A stretch of DNA of 64,000 bases. It comes from Xylocopa sonorina (lineage: Eukaryota; Arthropoda; Insecta; Hymenoptera; Apidae). Each line of letters begins with the position of its first letter. Position 1 is the first letter of the stretch. Under the pieces are notes generated by a model. That model did no database searches and was not told the DNA's origin. It saw nothing but the letters and a program-made list of their open reading frames with translations. Below are positions 23,696 through 35,000 of the stretch, in pieces. Made by a program: the position numbers and the translations under genes. The stretch spans positions 4,960,001-5,024,000 of the forward strand of contig NC_135201.1 of the NCBI RefSeq assembly GCF_050948175.1, given 5' to 3'.

Positions 23696-25970
23696 TTAAA
23701 CAATCTTGCCAGCCGCTACTTTGTACGATCCCTTTCCGGAAGAATCGAGGTTGGCGCTGCTACTACTGTAAACGCCTTTGGCATTACCCACGGTGCCACT
23801 CTTCTTCGCCCCTTCATTGATATCGCCCATGCGGGAGAAAAGACTAGCATAACATCAATTATTGAATTAGTTACTTTACAGACCAATATATTTGTAATAT
23901 ATTTAAAGATTGCTAGACTAAGCAAATGAATAAACAGTTTAAACTTACTCGACTCCATGACCGGGACCTCCGAAACCTCCGAAACCACCAGGAACTCCAT
24001 AACCTCCGGCACCAGCATTTGCATTCGCTGTTGCACTTGCAGTGGCATGAGCGTTTGCATTTGCGTTAGCATTTGCACTTGCAAAAGCATTTGCATTGGC
24101 GGTAGCACTTCCGTAGCCACCTCTGCATCCACCCGGGCAACTACCGCCGCCGCCGTAACCACCGCTTCCAGCTCCTCCGCTACCTGCGCCACCATAGCCA
24201 CCGCTTCCTCCTGCTCCACCACCTGCGCCACCATATCCTCCAGCTCCACCACCCGCGCCAGCTCCACCACCGTGGCCACCACCAGCGCCACCACCAGCAC
24301 CGGTACTACCATAACCACCAGCTCCACCACCTGCACCGCCATATCCTCCAGCGCCAGCTCCACCACCGCGGCCACCACCAGCGCCACCACCAGCGCCACC
24401 ACCAGCGCCACCACCAGCTCCACCGTATCCTCCAGCACCACCTCCAGCACCGGTACTACCATAACCACCAGCTCCACCACCTGCACCGCCATATCCTCCA
24501 GCGCCAGCTCCACCACCGCGGCCACCACCAGCGCCACCACCAGCGCCACCACCAGCGCCACCACCAGCTCCACCGTATCCTCCAGCACCACCTCCAGCAC
24601 CGGTACTACCATAACCACCAGCTCCACCACCTGCACCGCCATATCCTCCAGCGCCAGCTCCACCACCGCGGCCACCACCAGCGCCACCACCAGCTCCACC
24701 ACCTGCTCCACCGTATCCTCCAGCACCACCTCCAGCGCCGGCTCCACCATATCCACCAGCTCCACCTCCTGCACCACCATAACCACCTGTCTTTGTTACT
24801 CCAGATCCTGCACCCATTTTAAAAATAACGACATTAGTTTCCAACAATTATTTTCTGTTTAAATTTAAGTTGTACGCGTTATACCTCCATATCCTCCGGC
24901 ACCGCCACTACCAGAACCTCCTCCAAGACCACCTCCACCGCCTGCGCCTCCACCAGCACCCGCACCACCATATCCTCCGGCGCCTCCACCAGCACCGGAA
25001 CCACCATATCCGCCGGCGCCTCCACCAGCACCGGTACTACCGTATCCTCCTGCACCGCCACCTCTTCCGGCTCCGCCTCCGGCACCGGCGCCTCCACCAG
25101 CACCTGCGCCCCCTCCGGCACCTCCTCCAGCACCTGAGCCACCATAGCCTCCAGCACCGGTACTACCATATCCTCCTAGACCACCTCCCTTTCCAGCTCC
25201 ACCTCCGCCACCGGCTCCACCAGCACCTCCGCCACCAGCACTTCCGCCCCCGGCTCCACCAGCACCTCCATAACCACCGGATCCACCAGGTCCTCCGTGT
25301 CCTCCAGGTCTACCCGCCGCACCGCCAGCACCACCGCCAGCGCCACCACCACCTCCTGCACCACCTCCTGCACCACCGCCTTGACCTCCACAACCTCCGG
25401 TCTGGCAGCCACCTTTGGTACCACCAAATCCTCCGCCAGCACCAAATCCGCCGCCACTTCCGAATCCTCCACCTCCGCCAAATCCTCCTCCACCACCGCC
25501 GCCACCACCGCCGCCACCGCCAAATCCTCCGCCGAATCCTCCACCGAGTCCACCGCCTAGACCACCTAACCCGCCATGACTTGCAAGGGATTTCACGAAA
25601 CTGACTGGATCAGGTACTTCGTGTGCATTACGCTTTTCCCTCGTCTCTGCGGCTAAACAAACGTTTCGCGTTTTCAAAATTAAAGGGAATAAATTATTTC
25701 AGGCAAAATTTGAATGATCTGTCGAGCGTTTGAAAAACTGGGAGGATGATTACGAGACATACAAACTGGTGTTTGCAGATTGACAAAATAGTAATAAGCA
25801 TGGCATGATAGTATAATAGAGATAAAATAAACAAATTATATATTGTTGGAAACATGAAATACTCGTTAATAAAAAGATGAAGAAGTATTATTTAGAAATA
25901 TACCTTGCGCCTGAACGCAGAAGAGGGCCAACAAGGCGAAAAGCCCGACCGTTCGGTATCTCCACATCAT
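23696..25970 (-). CDS. Secreted glycine-rich repeat protein, 613 residues
   Basis: Four exons join in phase: 25970-25904, 25652-24885, 24807-23949 and 23843-23696. A signal peptide (MMWRYRTVGLFALLALFCVQ) is followed by REKR at residues 27-30, a furin-type dibasic site, then NAHEVPDPVSFVKSLASHGG. Most of the rest is GGAGGYGG-type sequence with regular Tyr, including a 150-bp tandem repeat. Cysteines occur only in short pairs (GCQTGGC, SCPGGC). A stretch of alternating Ala and Asn (ANANAFASANANANANA) precedes the last intron. The last exon is non-repetitive (DINEGAKKSGTVGN, then YSSSSANLDSSGKGSYKVAAGKIV). Exon 3 could also be read into a TAA just past the donor, but the donor GA|GTAAGT is strong and the downstream exon reads as real protein. 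I do not recognise the family; it resembles glycine-rich cuticle or silk-like proteins in composition only. Confidence 0.85.
24286..24720 (-). repeat. 150-bp tandem repeat in the glycine-rich gene
   Basis: The same sequence recurs at 24361, 24511 and 24661, a period of exactly 150 bases (50 residues), with almost no differences between copies. Partial, more diverged copies lie on both sides. Copy number may be collapsed or expanded in an assembly. Confidence 0.92.
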
Positions 25971-26013
25971 GTCGAAACGATTCTAGTATACCGATTGTTC
26001 GCTAGACGCTCAT

Positions 26014-26020
26014 CTTTATA
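26014..26020 (-). promoter_or_regulatory. TATA box of the glycine-rich gene
   Basis: TATAAAG on the minus strand about 45 bases upstream of the start codon, implying a very short 5' UTR. Confidence 0.6.
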
Positions 26021-29000
26021 TCGTCTCTCCCACTCTGATTTCTCGTGGTTCTTCCTGTAACCGCTGCCGCTTCTTCGAATGCTTATCCAACCAAGAAACT
26101 GTACAACGAGGGCAAAAAAACCAGCTACTGGCCAAGGCTAAGGTAACGCGTATAATTATCAAATCCTGCTTTCGTCCCGTCTCCTCTTACCTCCAGCAAA
26201 TAAACAGGCGTCGTTGAACTCGTAAATCCCCGTCAATCTGAACACCCATTACCATTTTTTTCTCTTGCCGTCAATCACTAGCTGCGCGACTAACTTGTCC
26301 TTTTCTGTTGTTGATTCGTTTATGACGGAAGTTGAAAATTATCGCTCGGAGTTTTTCATCTCTGGATGACACGAGTACAAATTCTTTCATTGAAGAAGAT
26401 AAAGTGAAAGTCCTTGCATACCCGTGACATATCATCTCAAATCCTTGAAAGGCACGACATGGTTTACAATGAAAAAACTATCTTGCGTATCCTCTGGCTT
26501 ATTGTTTTTTTTTCAGCAAATCCACAAATTGTTCCACTTGTTGCTGAAAAATAAAGATTCAATTTTTACCTCTTGGATTATTCTAGGATATGACTGACTG
26601 TTATCTTCTTTTGGGCTATTGTTCTCTGAGTAAGCAAAAAACAGGGTATCCCCGATCAAAGTCAGAAAAATTCGAATGATAGTGATCATTAAAAGCAGTT
26701 ACCGAACACGAGTTACGTCATTGGAAATTTCGTGCACAAGTTTTTTCTCTCTAAACGATCACTTTGCTCCGCAAGCAATGCCAATCACGCAGCACCACAC
26801 GCAAGTATTTTTTTAAGACCAATAACGCGACTCTCGTTGCATCACTGGGAAAAGCTTCGTTGAACAGAAATATCGTTGTTGTGATCGAGATCGAGCAACA
26901 AACCCATTTCAGTAAAAGTTAAATAAGCAACGATAACCCCGTGACATGTTTTAGACATTGACCCAAATCTAATAACATTCTATTTACAACATTTGACAGC
27001 GATTAGTTTCTAGAATTTATGTTTATACTATTCTACTCGTATTTTTAACAATAGATTCGTATAATGTGATTCGTGGAAATATATATCTCTTCGGTCTGCG
27101 ATTGTTATTAAAGAATGACGATTTTATCATTTACTCTCGTCTCTCAAGGATAGTTTGCGTTCGCAATTCTCACGTTGAACACTAGTTTGACTGGCTCCGC
27201 TGTATTTAATATGAACAGGATTATCCATCTTCGATCGGTTACTGTAATACCAAGGAAACGATTAACGGATATCAATGACGATCGCACACGATTCTATTAT
27301 GGGTATTTCCAGTATCTCTTTCCATACAATTGAAAAAATCGTCTGTCCGCAGATTTGTTTTTCAGCGGCCCTCGACCACTCGTCGGAACGTTTTTCTTCA
27401 AACTCTTATAAAAGCTGCAATAAAATACGGTAGTGTTAGGTAAAAAAATGATTTATACACAGGTTAATACAGTGTTTACGTACCCAGTTCCGTAAACTCA
27501 ACGGAAACTTGTCCAATTAATTGAAAAAAAAAGAACCAATGATAAGTATTTTTTTTACATCCAGAAACGATTAATTCACGTCGTTCCATCTTACAATGAA
27601 GGTTATAGACGGTTACCAAGGATTTTCTACCTGTATGGTACGTTTATTTGTATAGCAACTGACCGTAACAAGTTTAAAAGTGTTAATGTACGTTTATTAC
27701 GAAATATCGATACATAATATTACATAACGACGTATTTTCAATCTACGATATGGAACCATATTTAAATCGTAAACAATACAATTGTACTGAAATAAACGTA
27801 CGAGTTTGGCGATTTGGAAGATGCTTCTCTTTTGTGATCCACGAGCATTTCGAATTACTGCTAAACAAAGTTGCAGCACGTCCAATGCGCGATTATGAGT
27901 ACGATTCGTCAAGTATAAAACTAATTTTTTTTCTGTCATTTGTATATATATATATATAATATATATAATATATATGTATATATTAATTAAATTCTATATT
28001 ATAACAAAACAATTGTATTAACTAAAAAACAGATAACCATTAATTTACGGACTTCTCTTTTTCGCGTCGGTGAGTGGTTCACATAGATATGTGTGTTTGT
28101 ATTATTGTAAAGATTCGTTCTCTCTTTTTTAAATACATGCATTCGTTATAAATGTTCACACGCACGGTGCGTACAAGTTTCTCGTTGAACACTAATTCGT
28201 ATATCTACTCTTCTTGTAATCGAGTCGGGTATTACCTCGAGAAAGCCACAACAATAGCAGGTGGCAATAAAAAAACCGCGAAATAATAAAATCCTTAGTA
28301 ATAATGTAGAAATAGATTCTTTAGAACTCCCATTAATATCAATTCGATAACGAAGAAAGAAATTCTAGTTGGCTAACAAAAATTATTGTCTTTTCAAGAC
28401 ATAGATCGCTGTAAAAATTCATTATAAAATTGGTCCAAGGTTTCTCGTTAATATTTAAATCCTTTTTCATTCTCGACATCGAAGTCTTGCTCTTTCAATG
28501 ACAAACAAAAAGTTCTTATCGACAATCCGTATGCATTCAAGATTCATGCGTTAGATTCAATATAAATTCCAAACGGAACGCGATATGTATAGATCTATGT
28601 AATTAATATTTACATATCCAATTATCACTCTTGTCAAGCGTATCTTTGAGTACACGTCAATTATCAAAGTAGAAAAAGAACACGAAGAATACGATGTATT
28701 TCAACATCGAAATTGCTTCGAATAACGAGGACGAAATAAATGCTTTCCCCGCATAGAACGTTTCGCTTTGATCTTTTTACGGAAAACAGTCTTGTACTGT
28801 TGTCTTGTTCTGATTTCGATTTGATTGTCGATTTCAATTTTAATCGTATAAATTTGATTTCAGTTTTCGAATAAGGCCGCGCAATTTTAACTTGTTCAAC
28901 GCTAACTCAGCTTTAGCTTCAAGATGTTAAGATCGTTCAACATCTTAATACTATTATTAATTCTAATACTACATTGTAAGATAAGAAAAAACGATTCGAC

Positions 29001-29094
29001 ACAATGCAGCATATAGCGCTAACATTGTTGAAACGTTCTTTCGCAATTCGTTAGCAAAACGTTTTCTCTTTCAATGTTCCATAGAACACGTATG
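26021..29094. other. AT-rich spacer and probable 3' UTR of the FARP/Cdep gene
   Basis: Lies between the promoter of the glycine-rich gene and the FARP/Cdep stop codon. The right part should be 3' UTR of FARP/Cdep; AATAAA on the minus strand occurs at 27653-27658 and 27693-27698. A TA-rich simple repeat sits at 27944-27980. No coding segment is supported. Confidence 0.5.
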
Positions 29095-32000
29095 TTAATA
29101 TCCTTCCTTCCCATTAAAGCTACTTGACACGTGGGTTTGTTGTGTAGCGCTTCGAATCACTTCGATCCACCTGAAAAAAGTGTTTGCATTTCTTTGGTCG
29201 GCACTTCTAAAACTGAAGTTAAAAATTATCCTCACCGTCCAAATGTGTAATCGCTTTCAGCGCGGAAGAAGTAAACGTGATTCTTAAATTGTAATTTGAA
29301 TACGAAATCTTTATTGATCCCGTCCTTCTCCGACGGGGTTGTCACGGTATACCCTAACAATGGCAGACCAGCCAACGGGAAGTCATCTCGGTGTGATTTG
29401 TAAAAATACAAACAGAAGTTGGTAAAAACGACCCACAGTTTCTGCCAACCGTTACTATTCTTGAATTTCCGTAACAGAAATCCACTGAGTTGGTTCTGGA
29501 ACGAATACACGTACGTGTCGACAAAACAGATACAAATCCAAAACAGTTTAACATTTTGCTATATTTTTTAATAACAGCATTAACTATTCTGCTTCAAGTA
29601 CTGCTTTAAATACTCCTATCAGATTAAAAACGTACAAATGTGTTATAAATTATTCGTATTGAACAATAATTTCCATCTTATACATTGAATCTGCGTTTAA
29701 AATTGAAATTAAACTTTATCATAAATATGTATCATTTTATTTGTATTATAATCTGCCACATGGGATTTATGATTAAAAGGCGAGACGTTAAATTTCCACT
29801 TACTTGAAACGCTCGTAATTGATCGCTGTAACTGATACTCGTGTTTCGATGCCAACAAGCGTGTACGGTCGTGTTGCTTGGTTGAGAAGCTTTAGCACCT
29901 CCACAACTTCCCCTGTCCGCGTCTAATCCAACACCATCGCCAACTTCGTCGGCAGAACCTAGGATATCGTAAAAATATCTCTCTTCGACACCTGCTTAGG
30001 AATTATCGCACTCGTAACACTTACCGCAAGGTTTCAAATTTAAGTATGGCATTTTCAGATCTGCATCAGCTTGAGTGATAGCCATGTTCAAGTCCTCTAA
30101 CCATCTTTCTTTTTCTTCCTCGTTATTCGCGGCAACTGTTATCGGCCTGAAATAAAAACCGCCGACTTAAATACACTTGACAAGGGGGGCAAAAGAAGAA
30201 GAAAAGAAGCAAGACCACAATGGTGGTATGAAGAAGACTTTTGCGGTCAATTGCTTGCCCCTAAAATGTTCATTAATACGTGTCTGGGACGTTTGTATCG
30301 GAATAATGGAACACTTGAGTTAACTACAGTCAATTGACCTCTTAGTAACTGCAGAGGCCCCATCCTTTTAACACCTTGTTACGTTCAATAATTTACTTAA
30401 ACGGAACAGTATTCCCATGTATCAATGCACCGGTTACTCACTGATTTCCTTGAGCGTCGATTATAAACGTAAACTCTGAGCCAGTTTTGTTATCACCTTC
30501 GCGAATTTTCATTCCTTTCAATGGAAGTTGACCGTGAACACGGAAACACTGGGTCGGTTGTTGAGTACGGAATGTGTACAGTAATATATCGGAAAACTGG
30601 AAGAAGATTTGGCTGAATCAAAGATATTAATGGTCTTGTATTTTAGTGGTCAGTATTTAAAAACGAACGATATCCTCTGAATTTAACGTAATTATTTTTC
30701 GATCTTACGATGAGTCTATAATGAAATGGATCTAATACTGTACTTTTTCTCCCTTATATCGTCTGTTTATTAATTTAACTAAATTGTCTCTATAAAGTAC
30801 TGACCATTTAATTTGTTGCTGATGTTCGTAAACTTACCAGGAAAAACATCCTTTGTTGAAAACCTTTACGACTATACTTTTGAAGGCATCCTTGCCTAAT
30901 GAATCTACGGCCTTCTTGAACTAAATGATCGAAACCACCGATATCCCTTTGCATTTCACAAAGCTGAACCAGATTCTTCTACGCAATTATAATTCGTACA
31001 AACATTAATTACTAAAGGGTAGTGTTCTAAATACCGATAGATATTGTAAATACTTGCCGCTTGATTAATTATGCTAAGACCTTCAAGCAACGTTTCACCT
31101 AATCGATCTCTTGCCGCCAAACAATCCTCGAAATCTGTATGATCTTTCGGGTAATGATCTAATAATCCTAAAAAAGATTGAATGATCGTGATGGACGTGA
31201 ATTGTACAGCAACATGTATACACGCAATGATTGAGGAAACGTATTTATATAGCAAAGATTTTTTATCTTCCTACGCAATAATTTCTTCTTATACAACAGC
31301 AATCCAACATCTTGTTATATGTTAAAAACACTTTGACTAAAAGCTATATCCTTAGAAATTGCTGCGTGGTAAAAAAAAAAGACATTTCAACCGAAATCCA
31401 AATCACAGTCTATAAATGTAATTCCCAGTCATTGTGTGTAGATTAGGTGTATTAGCTAGAAATTTGCCGACATACTATCAATAATACTGTTGTAATGTAA
31501 CAATCGCTGCAACGGCTTTAAAAGGAATGATGTTATCGGTAAATAACAATGCTTCTGTGCCTCGAAATCGCGGCACAGCTGCTCGAAACGACGCGAGGTT
31601 TTCATGTAATATTCCATCTTCTCGAGGACAGGTATCAGGTTCTCCAGATATTGATCGTAAAGCGATAGCACGTTCAACAAGGTGTTGTAAAGGAAATCGC
31701 CGATATTGTGCCTGGCGTTACTTTCCCACCGCTCTAATCTCGCCTCCATTTCTTGGAGGCACGGTCCGTGAACGTCCGCTAAAAGCTCGATCAGCGAAAC
31801 GATCGATTCACCCTCTAATTCTGCCTCACGGAATACTTCCTCTCTAAACCACTGTGGAACAAAAATGAGGCATACGATTACCGTAGCAATTTTCTTCCTG
31901 CTTTATGCTAAAGGTAAATTTCACTCAATTTCTTGCAATTACAACCACGGTACTTTTGCATTTCAAATTGGAAACGAATTAAGATCCACAAGGGACCACA

Positions 32001-35000
32001 TCTAAGTGTAAATCATCAATTTTCACAGAATGTATGTGTAATGTAGTTTTAAAACGAGGTATTTGAGGTTGAATATTATTTTTACTTGCTACTCATGCCG
32101 GAGAGAAAATACTTGTGTAGAAGTACTTCATTTTCTTTAAATACGTACCACGTTTATCACGTCAAGATCTTTCTTATAAGTTCGTTCGGTCATGAGAAGC
32201 TCCTTTGCTATATAATACGCCTTGTCGGTTGGCCATCTCTGTCGATCAAAGACAAAAACTTCCATTAATTAAACCCAAGACGACGATACCCCAAGCGTGG
32301 TAACGTTTAAAGGCGAGCTCACCTTAGTTTTCCGAACTTCGCCATCCTCCACCTGACCGTTTCGTAAATTTTTCACCGGGCTCAGATCCGGTGTATTGAC
32401 CATGCTCGCGTTGCTGGTCTCCACCGTACCGTTCGTACATTTCTCGGGTGATTTCTCGTTCGCGTAAACGGAATTATTGTTCTCCTGTTTGTTGGTCGCG
32501 CCCTGCTTATCTGTCTCGGTATCTGTAAACGAAGGCAAGTAAGTGAACGAACTCTTCGTACCGTTCCAGATCACAAAGAGTAATAAAACGGCGGGTCAAA
32601 GACAATAAGAAATAAACGCTCGTGGAGAAAGTATAAATGTCGAGTCGCATGCTACGGTGCATTATGCATCAGCCTCTCTTCGACTTTGGCTGCGTCGATC
32701 TTTGTTCCCGTTAATCATTATGGGCTCCGTAATAAAGAGAACAGTAGAGAAAAGTAAAAGGAGGTGAAACAAAGATAACGTCGAGCAAGGATTTCGGGAG
32801 AGTGATCATTCCTGCTAAAACGGGTCACTCGTCCTGAAAGTGGCTGCTCTGTAGAACCGTTCGCTTCGAAGGGACAAGACTTTGCAAAAATTCTACACCA
32901 TGGGAATACGGTGCTCAAAGTTAGGTGACGGTAGTTCGAGATCGCGACAAGGTCAATTAAAGTTAGACCGAAGTCAATGAAGGTCGTATCAAACTCTAAT
33001 GGGGCGTTCAGACGATCAATATATATGCTGTTAATATTTCATGGTTCTCGACATTATTGCACACGTACGGGACCCTCAAACCTTCAATAATGTCGCGAAC
33101 CCTGTAACAGCGGCAATATACAAGAAGAGGCGCGTAAAGAATGACAAGCTGTTTCCTTCGAAGCTAATTATACTTTTTAAAACAATTTACTTGGATTACC
33201 AGACGTGGTTAACACGTTCGGGGACAGTAAAAATTTCAGTGAATTGCAAAAGTAAAATAATCAGCATTAAAAGGGTTAAAATGGATAAAAATTACAAAAA
33301 TTGATGTCATATAAAATTAAATAAATTGGCTGTAAAATTTCAATGCTACAGCATCCACGTCTGCGAACGTGTTAACATCTACAATCGCACCGGGGGCCAC
33401 TGAAATTGTGGTATTCCGAAGAGAACGGTTTACGAGCCGCAGAAACTTTAAGGCCGAGTAAATGGTACGGAAACACGGTAGATCGTGCGGGGCGCTTTAA
33501 CGAGGGATGCATTTGAAAACGAACGTCGTTAATCTACGTTGCACGTGCCACATCGCAAATCGATAAGGGGAATCCGACTTCTGAAAGACTGTGCGTAAGA
33601 AACTCTGCGAGGGTAACTCAAAATAAAAAAGGAAAAAAAACTAAAGAATCTCTCTGTACATCCAACGAACGAACTTACGACAAATCGCGACCGACGAATC
33701 GGCGCCGAACACTAAACAAGAGGAGGTACCATTGTGGACATGCAAAACGTGTAAATACATATCCTACGAGGTGCAGATCTACAGCTTCGACAGCGTGTTT
33801 TTTGGCAAACAAAAAGAAAATCGTGGGGTGAAAACAAGTGGGATTATCGAGTTGAAACTCGATAAACGACGAAGCCATTCCAACGAGCAGTCTTCAGCCA
33901 GCTATTATTGCACAGAGCTCGTTCGAAAGGTGAGAGGCTGAACCTGGTCGCGCATCACTCTTCGTCGTGTCCGCTCGAACAGTTCGAAGAAAGAACGTTC
34001 GAGCGGGTCGAGGATGCGAGTCCACGTTCAGATCGGTGAACGGAAGTTGAGGGAAATGGGTGCTGCTACCGAGCAAGTGAACATACCGTCGAAACAACGA
34101 ACCGCAAAGAATATCGCAAACATATCACTGACAGTAAAGATAGGCACTGTTAGGGATTACTCACACATGGTATTGTCATCCGGTCGACCAACGAATCCGG
34201 GAGTGCGATAAAAAGATACGGTAATGAAGAACGGAAAGAGGAGAACGCGCAAGGACGGGGGCAAAATATCTCTAATAATAATAAGTTCGATTTAAGAAGA
34301 AGAGAGGGGGGGGGTAGGAGAACTATAAGAATGAAAAAAAGAGAGAAAATTAGAGAAAAGAAGAACTGAGACAGGGGAGCGGCTACAAATCGAAAGAAAA
34401 AAACCTTGTAATCCACAGAAAGCAGCGTCGAGGAAACTGGTCGAAGAAACTAAAATACGAATTACGTCGTGAAAACGAAATGCGGAATCAGAGAAGACCT
34501 CTGGCCATGTGACTTTGTATATAATTTATTATTATCATAATTAATGTATCAATAATCAATGTACAATAGAGATTTCCTACGCTTGGAATGTCTTCCTTCC
34601 CCTCGAACGCTGTGATTCCCCTTGTATATTTTTTTTTTTTAAGCCTTACGAGCTACCTACCCTTCCCGTTTTTCCTCTGTGTTCTTTGAACCACGAGTGT
34701 CGCGAGTTTCTTTTCTTCAGGGGGAAATCACCGCGTACTATCGGACCGTATGTGTGTGTTTGTGTGTGTACATATGTATATATATATGCAGGATATTACC
34801 GATCCAGGGGTGCAGCTGCGAGAAAGGGGTTAATTCTACGCGAGAAAATGAATCGAAAGAAGGAAATCAAATTTTATCGATCGACGCTTCGTTTCTGAGG
34901 ATCTCGAGCTTGGAAATTCAACGAATACACTCGATTAACCAAGGAACAAGTATAAAACGAACAGTTCAGTCGGCGAGAAGTTATCCTAAATTAAAAAGGA

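Noticed and set aside
23945..23949. Stop codon TAA directly after GVE as the end of the glycine-rich protein
   Set aside because: The TAA is part of a strong GTAAGT donor, and the next exon reads a coherent tail in the same phase; kept only as an alternative.
23957..24862. Plus-strand 301-codon Ser/Thr-rich frame opposite the glycine-rich gene
   Set aside because: Antisense of GGT/GGC/GCT codons gives Ser/Thr-rich readings automatically; no signal peptide or splice support.
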